The notes under the pieces are model-generated. The model searched no databases and had not been told where the DNA came from. It saw nothing but the letters and a program-made list of their open reading frames with translations. The position numbers were made by a program, and so were the translations under genes. Positions 1 to 8,135 of a stretch of DNA of 64,000 nucleotides are shown here, one piece after another; within the stretch, counting starts at the first letter, position 1; each line of letters starts with the position of its first letter. The stretch covers positions 248,001 through 312,000 of the forward strand of contig NZ_BSTJ01000003.1 of the NCBI RefSeq assembly GCF_030269445.1, in the 5' to 3' direction. Origin of the DNA: Actinoallomurus iriomotensis. Its GTDB lineage: Bacteria; Actinomycetota; Actinomycetes; Streptosporangiales; Streptosporangiaceae.

Positions 1-528
1 GGCCGCGCGAGGCGGAGGCCTTCCTCACGGCGTTGCAGGACCTGCCACCCAACGCGCTGAGCACCTGCGACACGTGGACGGTTCACCACATCGGCGCGCA
101 CCTGGCCGGCAACCACGAGGAGGCGCTCCGGCACGTCGAGACGTACGCGCAGGGCAGCCCGCTGACCTCGACGCGTTCGGTCGAGGAACGCGAACCACCG
201 TTCCGCGAGTTGTCCGGCGCCGCCCTGCTGAAGGCGGTCGAGCGCTACGAAGAGCGCATGCGGAGAGCGGTCGCCGCGGTGCTCGCCGACGACCCCGACG
301 CCGATCCGGCCTGGACGGGCCGCCCGTTCAAGGTCGGCTCGTTCTCCTCGCACATGCGCAACGAGTGCACGATCCACCGCTGGGACTCCGCGGATGTCGC
401 TGACCGGCGCGGCCGGGGAGCCCACCGTGGTGGGCTCCCCGGCCGCCCGGCTGCTCATGCTGTGGGGCCGCAAACCCGGCCCGCCGGACGACGTGAACCG
501 CCTCCAGCGGCTGCCGTCCGGCTACTGA
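1..528 (+). pseudogene. Deleted mycothiol-dependent maleylpyruvate isomerase-family protein
   Basis: The reading frame enters from the left edge and shows the N-terminal DinB-like helix bundle of this family, with TWTVHHIGAHLAGNHEEAL and ECTIHRWD, up to about base 400. The family's C-terminal end (EPTVVGSPAARLLMLWGRK, ending PSGY) then appears in a different frame and stops at 528. Family members normally have roughly 80-100 residues between HRWD and the VxGSAxxLLLxLWGR block; here they are almost touching. I read this as an internal deletion plus frame change, so the gene is dead. The true start is outside the window. Confidence 0.75.
411..444. repeat. Perfect 16-bp inverted repeat at a deletion junction
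   Basis: GGCCGGGGAGCCCACC (411-426) is followed, after two bases (GT), by its exact reverse complement (429-444). It sits where the isomerase relic changes frame and loses its middle. It may have promoted the deletion, or may act as a terminator; neither is shown. Confidence 0.6.
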
Positions 529-576
529 CTCCGGTCAGGTACAGGCCGCGACAGACGGTCTGGATAGAGTGCGCCG

Positions 577-2616
577 ATGCTCGATGGACTGGACGACGTC
601 GCATGGTCGGAGCTGGGTCACGCGTACGGAGACGCCGGTGACGTTCCCGACCTGCTGCGCCGGGCGGCGGCAGGCGGAGACGAGGCCGGGGAGGCGCTCG
701 CGGAGCTGTACGGCTGCGTCTTTCACCAGGGCACCGTCTACTCCGCCACGGTGGCGGCCGTGCCGTTCCTCACCGAGTTGGCGCGGTGCGCACCGGAACC
801 GCGCGACGAGTTCGTCTGGCTGCTCGGCATGCTGTCCGATCCCCACCACGCGTACGGCTCCGCGTTCGACGCCGTCAGAGCGGCGATCGCCGCGCACGCC
901 GACGTCCTGCCGCCGCTCCTGGGCGACCCCGACCCGCAGGTGCGTGCGGCCGCCGCGTACGCCCTCGCCCAGTGCGCCGCGCCGCCGGCACCGTTGTGGG
1001 ACCGCTGGGCGGTCGAGGAGGACGCGGAGGTACGCGCCTCGCTCGCGCTCGCGCTCGGCCTGCTCGACCCGGTCCGGTCCGGTGAGCCCCTCTCCCACGC
1101 GGTCGTGCACGCTCCCCCGGCGGAGCGGGTCGCCGCCGCGCTGGCCCTGACACGGAACGGCGCGGCGTGGCCGGACGGCGCGGCGGCCGCCGTGGTCGGC
1201 GTCATGGACGACGCCGAGGTGGAGTACGCCTGGCAGCGTCACGCCGACTGGACCGACGAACTGCTGGCCGTGGCGGATGACGCCCTCGCCGCCGCCCTTC
1301 TGGAACAGATGCTCGCGTCGTCTTCCGCCCAGGTCCGCCGTGCGGGCGTGTGGGGGATGACGGTACGCGGCCAGGCCCGGCGTACGGCTCCGGCGCTGCT
1401 GCTGCCGATGGTGCGTCCGCTCCTGGACGACCCGGACGAGGGCGTACGCGGTGAGGCCGTCGGGGCGCTGCGCCGGTCCGGGGCCGCGTCCGCGCTGTTC
1501 GCCGGCGAACTCCGTGCGATCGCCGCGCGGTATCCGCGGACGGCGGATCAGGTGGCGATCACCCCGGAGCTCAAGGCCGTGGAGACCCTGATGTCGCTGG
1601 GCGACCCCGGCTGGATCGACCCGGTCTGCGCGGCCATCGCCGAGGGGCACGACACGGGGCGGATCCGGCTGCTGCGCCAGGGCATGCCGTGGAGCCGGCA
1701 GACGCTCGACGAGGTACGGCGGCGGCTCGCCGGCGCGGACGCCGCGGTGACGGCGGTCCTGGCCGCGGTCCTCGGCCAGTGGGGTTCCGATGCCGCGCCC
1801 GCCGTTCCGGAGCTGCTGGCGGCGCTGCCGCACGCGGGCGAGGCGGTGTCCCGCGCGCTGGCGCGGATGGGCCACGCCACCGCGGAGACGGTGCCGCACC
1901 TGCGGGCGCTCGCCGAACGGACCGGCGAGCTGGAACCCGCCATCGACGTGTGGCGCGTGGCCGGGGATCCGCAGTGGCTGGTCGAGGCCCTGAACGGCCT
2001 GCTGACGGGTGACCGGGCACGGCCGCCCGCGACCTCGTACGACCTCGGCGAGGTGGGCGCCCGCCTGCTGCCGTTGGTCCCCGCCGCACGCCGGCACCTC
2101 ACCGGCGCCGTGGCCGCGACGTACCCGCAGTGCGACATCCAGATTCTCGCGGCCCGCGTGCTGTCGGCCGCGACCGGCGACCCGGCGCCGGCGCTGCCGA
2201 CCGTGTGCGCCGTCCTCGCCTCCGAGGGCCCGCCCGCGAGCCGCGCGGCCGACCTGGTCGCGGACCTGGCCGCCGCGCACCCGCCGGCCGTCGCCGACCT
2301 TGAGCCGGTCCTGCGCGACCGGCTCGACGACCACTGGTGCGCGGTGGCGTCCGCCCGCGCGCTGTGGCGGCTCGGCGTCCCTCCGGCCGAGCTGGTCACC
2401 CCGCTGATCGCGGCGATCACGGCGCCGTACGGCGGTGGCGGCGCGGTACCGCTGCTGGTCGACATGGGCGCCGTGGACGCCGTCGCGGAGCTCGACCGGC
2501 TCGCCCGCCGCGACGAACGGATCGTCGTCTCGGGCATCGACGACGACATCATCTGGCAGGACGAGTGGCTGCGGGACCGGCTGCGAACCGCGGTCGCCGC
2601 ACTGCGCGGGCTGTGA
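577..2616 (+). CDS. HEAT-repeat protein
   Basis: 679 residues, rich in Ala, Leu and Arg, built of about fifteen helical repeats of the HEAT/PBS-lyase type. Examples are LLGDPDPQVRAAAAYALAQ near residue 110 and LLDDPDEGVRGEAVGALRR near 287. There is no signal peptide or membrane segment, so it is probably a cytoplasmic scaffold. HEAT proteins of this size are common in Streptomyces and relatives and usually lack an assigned partner. The next gene is convergent (stops 8 bases apart). The function is unknown beyond a protein-binding fold. Confidence 0.85.
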   Translation: MLDGLDDVAWSELGHAYGDAGDVPDLLRRAAAGGDEAGEALAELYGCVFHQGTVYSATVAAVPFLTELARCAPEPRDEFVWLLGMLSDPHHAYGSAFDAVRAAIAAHADVLPPLLGDPDPQVRAAAAYALAQCAAPPAPLWDRWAVEEDAEVRASLALALGLLDPVRSGEPLSHAVVHAPPAERVAAALALTRNGAAWPDGAAAAVVGVMDDAEVEYAWQRHADWTDELLAVADDALAAALLEQMLASSSAQVRRAGVWGMTVRGQARRTAPALLLPMVRPLLDDPDEGVRGEAVGALRRSGAASALFAGELRAIAARYPRTADQVAITPELKAVETLMSLGDPGWIDPVCAAIAEGHDTGRIRLLRQGMPWSRQTLDEVRRRLAGADAAVTAVLAAVLGQWGSDAAPAVPELLAALPHAGEAVSRALARMGHATAETVPHLRALAERTGELEPAIDVWRVAGDPQWLVEALNGLLTGDRARPPATSYDLGEVGARLLPLVPAARRHLTGAVAATYPQCDIQILAARVLSAATGDPAPALPTVCAVLASEGPPASRAADLVADLAAAHPPAVADLEPVLRDRLDDHWCAVASARALWRLGVPPAELVTPLIAAITAPYGGGGAVPLLVDMGAVDAVAELDRLARRDERIVVSGIDDDIIWQDEWLRDRLRTAVAALRGL

Positions 2617-2624
2617 CGACGCGC

Positions 2625-3137
2625 TCAGTCGTGCGGAGGACGGCGTACGGCCGCGGCCGGCTGTCGCACCATGAAGACGTCGATCGGGTCCTGGGCCTCC
2701 ACGGTGAACCCGTGGCGCTCGTACAGCCGCTGGGCGGCGCTGCCCTGCAGGACGTTCAGTCGGACGGGCACGCGGTCGGCGTCGGCCCGCCGCAGCAGTG
2801 TCCGCAGGACGGCCGACCCGAGGCCTCGGCCCTGGAGGTCCGGAGCGAGATAGAAATGCTCCAGCCACCGCCCGTCCTCGGCCGGGCGTACGGTGACGCA
2901 GCCCGCGAAGGCGCCGTCGACCACGATGACCGATGTGTGCCGCTCGGAGAAGGAGTCCCGGAACCGCTGCCGGACCCGGTGCTCGTCGAACCGCCCCAGC
3001 CGCTCCAGGTCCGGGCGCATCACCGTCGCCCGCAGTTCCGCGATCACCTCGACGTCCGCCGGCCCGGCGGCACGCAGCACCCACTCGATGGGCTCGATGC
3101 CCGGTTTCGCCCCGTCCGCCCTCACAGTCGCGTCCAT
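2625..3137 (-). CDS. GNAT-family N-acetyltransferase
   Basis: 170 residues. The acetyl-CoA pyrophosphate-binding motif is clear as LAPDLQGRGLGSAVLRTLL (near residue 98), followed by LNVLQGSAAQRLYERHGF, the usual motif B. I chose ATG at 3137 (MDATVRADG); longer frames upstream have no family similarity. GNAT enzymes move acetyl from acetyl-CoA to an amine. The substrate cannot be deduced. It stands alone between a convergent HEAT gene and a broken CHAP gene on the same strand. Confidence 0.85.
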   Translation of the reverse strand: MDATVRADGAKPGIEPIEWVLRAAGPADVEVIAELRATVMRPDLERLGRFDEHRVRQRFRDSFSERHTSVIVVDGAFAGCVTVRPAEDGRWLEHFYLAPDLQGRGLGSAVLRTLLRRADADRVPVRLNVLQGSAAQRLYERHGFTVEAQDPIDVFMVRQPAAAVRRPPHD

Positions 3138-3180
3138 GGCCGGAGTATCCCAATAGCCCGCCGCATCCCGAGTGCGGACG

Positions 3181-3941
3181 TCAGACGACGTCTTCGCCGA
3201 GGATGAGGATCGACCAGGTGTGCGGGCCGACCTGACCATCGGCGGCGATCCTGTGCTGGGACTGCTCCTGCCTGACGCGGTCCTCGGTGGCGGAGCCGAA
3301 CCCACCGTCGATGACGAGCGGTTGCTGTTCGCCGTCGGCACGTGCGTTCAGGAGCCCTTGCAGCGTCCACACGGCGTACCCGGTGTCGCCCGGCTTCAGG
3401 GTGGGCAGTCGCCGCACGATCTTCTCCGTCCAGTCGCCGGCGTCACCGCCGGCACCGTACTTGGGGGTGGCGTAGCCGTACACGTAGGACCGCGAACGTG
3501 TGCGGCGCATGACGTGGTCCGAGGTGTTGCCCTCGATCGTCTGGATCACCGAACCGGAGACGACCTTCTCCACGATGCCGATGTGCTCGGGCTCGCCTGC
3601 TTGCCGAAGATCAGATGGAGCGCGCCCAGTCTGTCGAAGGCGTAGCTCTGGAACATGAAGCACCAGGCCCCGTCTCCGCCGTACCAGGACGTGTACTTGT
3701 TGTGGTTGGAACCGGGCGGGGACTCGCCGGTGCCGATCTGGCTCGCCTCGTAGGCGATGATCGCGTACGCGGTCGTGCCGCCCGCGGCGGCGAGTAACGC
3801 GGCGTGCTCCGCCTCGTCCAGGTCCGGCACCGGATCCTGGGAGACGCCGGACTGGTCCGGATCATCGGGCATCACACCCGCGCCTCGGGTCACCTCGATG
3901 GGGGCCGGTCCGTCGAACGCGCGGCCGCTGGGCACGGTCAT
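3181..3941 (-). pseudogene. CHAP amidase plus peptidoglycan-binding protein, frameshifted
   Basis: The first frame, from ATG 3941, carries the start of a CHAP (NlpC/P60-like) domain: GSNHNKYTSWYGGDGAWCFMF, with the candidate catalytic Cys in AWCFMF. Near base 3605 the coding potential jumps to another frame, which supplies the catalytic-His region (GEPEHIGIVEKV) and then a C-terminal peptidoglycan-binding-1 repeat (LKPGDTGYAVWTLQGLLNA). One indel joins the two frames. No signal peptide is visible, so it may have been a lysin-like or non-classically released wall hydrolase. A sequencing error would restore an intact gene of about 250 residues. Confidence 0.7.
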
Positions 3942-4040
3942 CTGTTACCTCCGGTGAAACGCGCGCACGGCAACCCCGGCCCCCACCACATCCCTGAAAA
4001 AACGCCTGGACGGCGGTCAGGCTCCCACGAGCAACTTCAC

Positions 4041-4544
4041 TCAAGTGGCGTGCGGGCCTGAATTGTTCTTCAGGAGTGCACCCAGGCCGCTCATCGCTAT
4101 CTGAACCCACGACTTCAGTTCGGAGTAGGCGTAGGCGAGGACGTCCTGGGTACTGCCGTCATCGTTCACGATGTCGATGTAATTGCCGTCGTTCTCGAAG
4201 CGAAGATTGCAGTGGAAGTCGACGTTCTTCGGCGCCCCCTGTCGCGCCAGGATCTTGCCGGTGCGCCCGTCGACGTAGTAGATCCAGTTCGCGCTGTCCA
4301 CCTGGGACGTGTAGAACTGGACGTTGTTCTGTCGATCGAGGGACATCGACTTGAAATGGATGCCCTGGTAGTACCAGGGGATCCCGCACGCGCCATTCCG
4401 CGCCCATTGCGGCGAGAGGCCAAAACTTACCGGCTCCCCCTCTCCGGCCTCAGCACCGATTACCCCGTTTATGCGTAGTCGGATACTAAACCGAATTCTT
4501 CCGGAGAGAAGGTCCCTGCCTGGCCAAATCAGGACAACGACCAA
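4041..4544 (-). CDS. Hypothetical protein, start uncertain
   Basis: The frame runs 10 bases downstream of the kinase-like gene on the same strand. The body (LDRQNNVQFYTSQVDSANW, YYVDGRTGKILARQG, then a DIVNDDGSTQDVLAYAYSE segment) looks like real protein with few Ala/Arg runs. Base composition is noticeably less GC-rich than in its neighbours, which suggests acquisition. The only start preceding most of it is TTG at 4544 with no good Shine-Dalgarno site, so the true N-terminus may be further in or lost. No domain is recognised. Confidence 0.5.
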   Translation of the reverse strand: MVVVLIWPGRDLLSGRIRFSIRLRINGVIGAEAGEGEPVSFGLSPQWARNGACGIPWYYQGIHFKSMSLDRQNNVQFYTSQVDSANWIYYVDGRTGKILARQGAPKNVDFHCNLRFENDGNYIDIVNDDGSTQDVLAYAYSELKSWVQIAMSGLGALLKNNSGPHAT

Positions 4545-4553
4545 GCCCGCAGA

Positions 4554-5663
4554 TCAGCCGACGTAGGCCACTTTCGCCATCAACCACCGACCGCCGACGC
4601 GGTTCATCGTCACCTGCATCGGGGGGACGGTCTTCTTGGTCGGCGACGGCGTCGTCTTCGTCCGCACCTCGGTGCCCACGGCGGCGAGCACGGTGGCCTG
4701 TGACGGACCCGTCGAGGCGCCGGGGGAGACGTCGATCGCCCTGACCCTGGAGACGCTCTGCTCGGTGACGTAGGCCGATCTGAGCTGAGCCTCGGAACCG
4801 ACCCACTGATCACGGAACTCGCCGGTGGCGCACGCCCGGACGGCCGTGAACGTGCCGTCGACGGCCCGATGGTCGACGGAGTACATCGCGCGGATACACG
4901 ACTGCGCGGCCTTGAGCACCGCGGAGACCTTCCGGCCGGGCCAGGAGGCGCCCTCGAGATCGGCGGGAGCCGCGGGCAGCGGCGTGACCTGGTCAAGCCA
5001 CCACTGTCCCTGCCGGCGGACCAGCGCGGCCCGGACCTCGGCCTGACTCGCCGTCGGCGTCTCCCCCGCTCTGGTGATCCGCTGGTCGAGGGAGAGCAGG
5101 ACGTTGGCTCGAGCACCGCGCGTCGACTCGAGCCCGGCGGCGACCACCGACGCCACGTTCACGATCTTCTGTTTCAGCGCCACGGGACGGGCGGTCGTCA
5201 TCTCGGAGTCGTACTGCTGCCGCAAGCCGCTGGTCATCCTGCTTCGGGCCGACCGCGCGTCCGCGTCGAAGGTGCGATAGTCGTAGCTCTCGAAGGCCCT
5301 CGCGTCGGCCGAGGCGATCTTCAAGATCTCCGATCCGCCCGTGGGCAGCGCGAGCGAGTCCGCCGGACCTCGTCCCGGGGCGTACATCCAGGCTCCGACC
5401 GCGGCCACCACATCGGCGTCGATCACCTGCGCCGTGCAGAACCCCGCGACGCGTTCGATCACCGCCAGTTCGCGGGCGAACCGCGCCCGCACCGCCTCGT
5501 CCTGGCCAAGGTGGGACCGCAGCAGCTTGACCGCCACCTGCCGTCCCTCGGCATCGCGCTCCAGGTAGACGATCCCCTGACCGCCCTCGCCGAGCCTGCC
5601 CTCCAGGCGGTAGACGCCCAGTTGAGGCGGATCCCCCAGCCGCAATGGGCGAGGCTTCGCCAT
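4554..5663 (-). CDS. Truncated Ser/Thr kinase N-lobe fused to Mce-associated-like domain
   Basis: 369 residues. Residues 14-95 are a kinase N-lobe: glycine loop GRLGEGGQGIVYL, VAVKLL lysine and a conserved glutamate in the ARELAVIERV helix. The frame then passes directly (VVAAVGAWMYAPGRG) into a region like the soluble part of Mce-associated and related membrane proteins: DARAFESYDYRTFDADARSA, then WWLDQVTPL. The HRD and DFG motifs of a kinase are absent, so it cannot phosphorylate. An in-frame deletion between a kinase gene and a downstream gene is the simplest origin. ATG at 5663 is used. Confidence 0.7.
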   Translation of the reverse strand: MAKPRPLRLGDPPQLGVYRLEGRLGEGGQGIVYLERDAEGRQVAVKLLRSHLGQDEAVRARFARELAVIERVAGFCTAQVIDADVVAAVGAWMYAPGRGPADSLALPTGGSEILKIASADARAFESYDYRTFDADARSARSRMTSGLRQQYDSEMTTARPVALKQKIVNVASVVAAGLESTRGARANVLLSLDQRITRAGETPTASQAEVRAALVRRQGQWWLDQVTPLPAAPADLEGASWPGRKVSAVLKAAQSCIRAMYSVDHRAVDGTFTAVRACATGEFRDQWVGSEAQLRSAYVTEQSVSRVRAIDVSPGASTGPSQATVLAAVGTEVRTKTTPSPTKKTVPPMQVTMNRVGGRWLMAKVAYVG

Positions 5664-5841
5664 TCGTCCCCCATTCCACGCTTACCGGCCCGAATAATGA
5701 TCTCTCACACAGAGATCAGGCGCTCGATGGGAGCAGATGTCGTGGGCGTGCTGTTCGCGGACGACCATCTGTACTGCTGGATGTGCCTGTGAACCGGGAC
5801 GTCCCGCGACGGCCGAAGCACCGCTCGGCCACACTGAGTCC

Positions 5842-6684
5842 ATGGAGTACGTCGGCCGCGTGCCCGCACCGCCGCTCGACCGGTTCATCGACGACATCTA
5901 CTGCCTGACCGGCGTGCCACGCCACCGCCGGATGAACGTCCCGCCGATGCCGTCGGCGCACCTGTTCATCAACCTGGGCGAACCCGTCCGCCTGCGGGAT
6001 TCCGACCCTTCGGTGCCGTCGGCGGTGTTGACCGATGGGTGGTTCATGGGCGTGTGGACCCGGCGTTTCCTCGTCGAGTACCCGGCACGGGTGCGGCTCG
6101 TCGGGGTGCACTTCAAGCCCTGGGGAAGCTCGCCGTTCGTCGACATGCCGGCGACCGAGCTGCGGGACCGATGGGTGCCGGTCGACGCCGTCTGGCAACG
6201 GTCCCTGGACCGGATTCGCGACCAGGTCGGCGACATGACGTCGGCCACCGGGACACTGCGGGTCCTGGAGGAGGAGCTGCGCTCGCGCCTCGCCGAGGCG
6301 CCGTCGCGCGGGCTCGGCCTGGTCCAGCACACCGGCGGGCGGCTGGAGACCGCCCACGGCGCGGTCCCGGTCGGCGCGCTGGCCGACGCCGCCGGGGTGA
6401 GCGGCAATCACCTGGCCACGCAGTTCAAGTTCCATGTCGGCGTCACCCCGAAGCGGGTGGCGCGGATCTACCGTTTCGCGCGACTGATCCTGTCCGTGGA
6501 CGCCCTGCGTCCGGTCGACTGGTCGGATCTCGCTCACACGGCGGGCTACTTCGACCGAGCCCACTTCAGCAGGGAGTTCAAGGACTTCACCGGCCACACC
6601 CCGACGGAATACCTGGCCCTGCGGCGCCGGTTCCCCGCCGAGCGGGGATTCCCGCCGGACAGCGGTCCGATGCCCGCTGCCTGA
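5842..6684 (+). CDS. AraC-family transcriptional regulator
   Basis: 280 residues from ATG 5842 (MEYVGRVPAPPLDRFIDDIY). The N-terminal ligand-type domain (PSAHLFINLGEPVRL, GVHFKPWGSSPFV) is of the DUF6597 kind. The C-terminal AraC double helix-turn-helix is clear: HGAVPVGALADAAGVSGNHL, then DLAHTAGYFDRAHFSREFKD and GHTPTEYL. The in-frame extension back to 5737 is Cys-rich and unlike the family, so it is left out. The effector is unknown. It may control the reductase gene 300 bases downstream on the same strand. Confidence 0.85.
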   Translation: MEYVGRVPAPPLDRFIDDIYCLTGVPRHRRMNVPPMPSAHLFINLGEPVRLRDSDPSVPSAVLTDGWFMGVWTRRFLVEYPARVRLVGVHFKPWGSSPFVDMPATELRDRWVPVDAVWQRSLDRIRDQVGDMTSATGTLRVLEEELRSRLAEAPSRGLGLVQHTGGRLETAHGAVPVGALADAAGVSGNHLATQFKFHVGVTPKRVARIYRFARLILSVDALRPVDWSDLAHTAGYFDRAHFSREFKDFTGHTPTEYLALRRRFPAERGFPPDSGPMPAA

Positions 6685-6691
6685 TGCCTTT

Positions 6692-6882
6692 TCAGCGGCC
6701 TGCCGCATGGGATCTCAGCACGTCGACCTCGCAGCCCGGCGAGGACGGGTCGAACCCGTGCTCGACCAGCCAGCGGACCGCCAGCAGGCTGCGCAACGAC
6801 CACCACGCGCGGATCACGTCGGCACCCGCCGCGGCCCACGCCGCCGGCGACGCGGTCGACGGACCTCTTCCACGTCGGCCAT
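6692..6882 (-). pseudogene. C-terminal relic of an APH-type phosphotransferase
   Basis: The minus strand reads WAAAGADVIRAWWSL, then LLAVRWLVEHGFDP and EVDVLRS before a stop at 6692. This resembles the C-terminal helices of aminoglycoside/choline-type phosphotransferases in actinomycetes. The rest of the kinase (Brenner HxD and DxD motifs) is missing. An ATG at 6882 opens a different, short frame. I treat it as a remnant. Confidence 0.4.
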
Positions 6883-6988
6883 TGTCGCGGGACCCGAATG
6901 AGAAGGGCCATTGATTTCTTACAAGCCCAGACCTCCTCCGTACCGACAAGATCGGGGGCAAACGCGCAAGGAGACTCAAGGAGAACCC

Positions 6989-7600
6989 ATGGGTACGGTG
7001 ATCATGCACAACGTGGTGTCGGTGGACGGCTTCATCGCCGACGAGAACGACGACGTGGGGCCCCTCCACGACTGGTACTTCAGCGGGGACACCCCGATCA
7101 CCGAGGATGGCGACCAGCAGTACGACCACTCCGCGGTGGGAAGCCGCTTCAGGGTCTCCCGCGCATCGGCGGAGTACGTCCGGCCGATGTGGGAGACGAT
7201 CGGCGTGATCGTGATGGGCCGCACCCTGTTCGACCTGGTGAACGGCTGGGAGGGTCAGCCACCCGCGGGCGAGCACGTGGTCGTGGTGTCCCACCGGCCC
7301 AAGCCCGAGGGATGGCACCCCGAGGCGTCGTACCATTTCGTCGATGACGTGAGGGCCGCGATCGACAAGGCGCAGGAGCTCGCCGGGGAGCGCACCGTCA
7401 GCGTGAACGCCGGCGACGTGGGCGGCCAGATCCTCGCGGCCGGCCTCGTGGACGAGGTGGCGATGGACGTGGTGCCGGTGGTGTTCGGGTCGGGCAAACG
7501 CTACTTCGGCGGCATCGACGGGCAGCACCTGCTGGAGGATCCCCACGTGGTCATCCGGGGCGACCGGGTGCTCCACCTTAAGTTCGAAGTACGCCGCTAG
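6989..7600 (+). CDS. RibD C-terminal/dihydrofolate-reductase-like protein
   Basis: 203 residues from ATG 6989, preceded by the Shine-Dalgarno sequence AAGGAGA. Family signatures are SVDGFIADE at the N-terminus, GVIVMGRTLFDLVNGW in the middle and DVVPVVFGSGKRYF near the end. These proteins share the DHFR-like fold of RibD and bind NADPH, but most stand-alone copies have no proven substrate. A second, diverged member lies at 32155-32700. It is convergent with the flavin-binding gene that follows. Confidence 0.85.
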   Translation: MGTVIMHNVVSVDGFIADENDDVGPLHDWYFSGDTPITEDGDQQYDHSAVGSRFRVSRASAEYVRPMWETIGVIVMGRTLFDLVNGWEGQPPAGEHVVVVSHRPKPEGWHPEASYHFVDDVRAAIDKAQELAGERTVSVNAGDVGGQILAAGLVDEVAMDVVPVVFGSGKRYFGGIDGQHLLEDPHVVIRGDRVLHLKFEVRR

Positions 7601-7606
7601 ACGGCG

Positions 7607-8062
7607 TCAGACCGGCACCCGCACGGGTACGCGAATGTCCGGGCCGTCGTCGTTGAGCAGGACGGACGCTTCCAGGACATGGGCACGGTAGAGCCGGAGC
7701 GGGTGGGGGGTCCGCAGCCGTTCGGGCGTGAACGACGCCAGCTCAGGCCGGCGGCGGCGGAAGACCCCGGCGTACCGTTCGAGGTCCGCTTCGCCCACCT
7801 GTTCCGCGCGGGCGGTCAGGTAGACGGCCTCGGCGTCGCCGAGCGGGACCTGGGAGTCGTAGATGACGATGCCGACCTCGGAGCGCTCGGCGATGTTGCG
7901 GGAGTGGCGGCTGCCCGGCCGGGACACCCAGAACAAGTCGATGCCGCCATCCGGGGTGTAGTACACGGGCGACGCCCAGGGCCGGCCGTCGCGGTTCGCG
8001 GTGGCGAGGGTCAGGTAGTTGCCGGCCTCGATGATCCGGCGGGCCGTCTGCTGTGCGGTCAT
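7607..8062 (-). CDS. Pyridoxamine 5'-phosphate oxidase-like FMN/F420-binding protein
   Basis: 151 residues from ATG 8062 (MTAQQTARRIIEAGN); an in-frame GTG at 8110 would add 16 residues. The split-barrel signature is LTLATANRDGRPWASPVYYT, followed by DLFWVSRPGSRHSRNI and AVYLTARAEQV. Such proteins bind FMN, F420 or heme and reduce small molecules. The cofactor cannot be settled from sequence here. It is divergent from the LuxR/NB-ARC gene, with only about 70 bases between starts, so the two may share control. Confidence 0.8.
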   Translation of the reverse strand: MTAQQTARRIIEAGNYLTLATANRDGRPWASPVYYTPDGGIDLFWVSRPGSRHSRNIAERSEVGIVIYDSQVPLGDAEAVYLTARAEQVGEADLERYAGVFRRRRPELASFTPERLRTPHPLRLYRAHVLEASVLLNDDGPDIRVPVRVPV

Positions 8063-8135
8063 GGCTTCAGCGTCGCCCGGAGGAGACCTGAGCACATCCG
8101 TGCCGGCCACGGATCCGCGTGAATAGGGTGACCAG

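Noticed and set aside
535-3153. An 872-codon open frame on the minus strand opposite the HEAT gene
   Set aside because: It is very rich in Arg, Gly and Pro with no family similarity. It is the usual shadow frame of a high-GC gene on the other strand.
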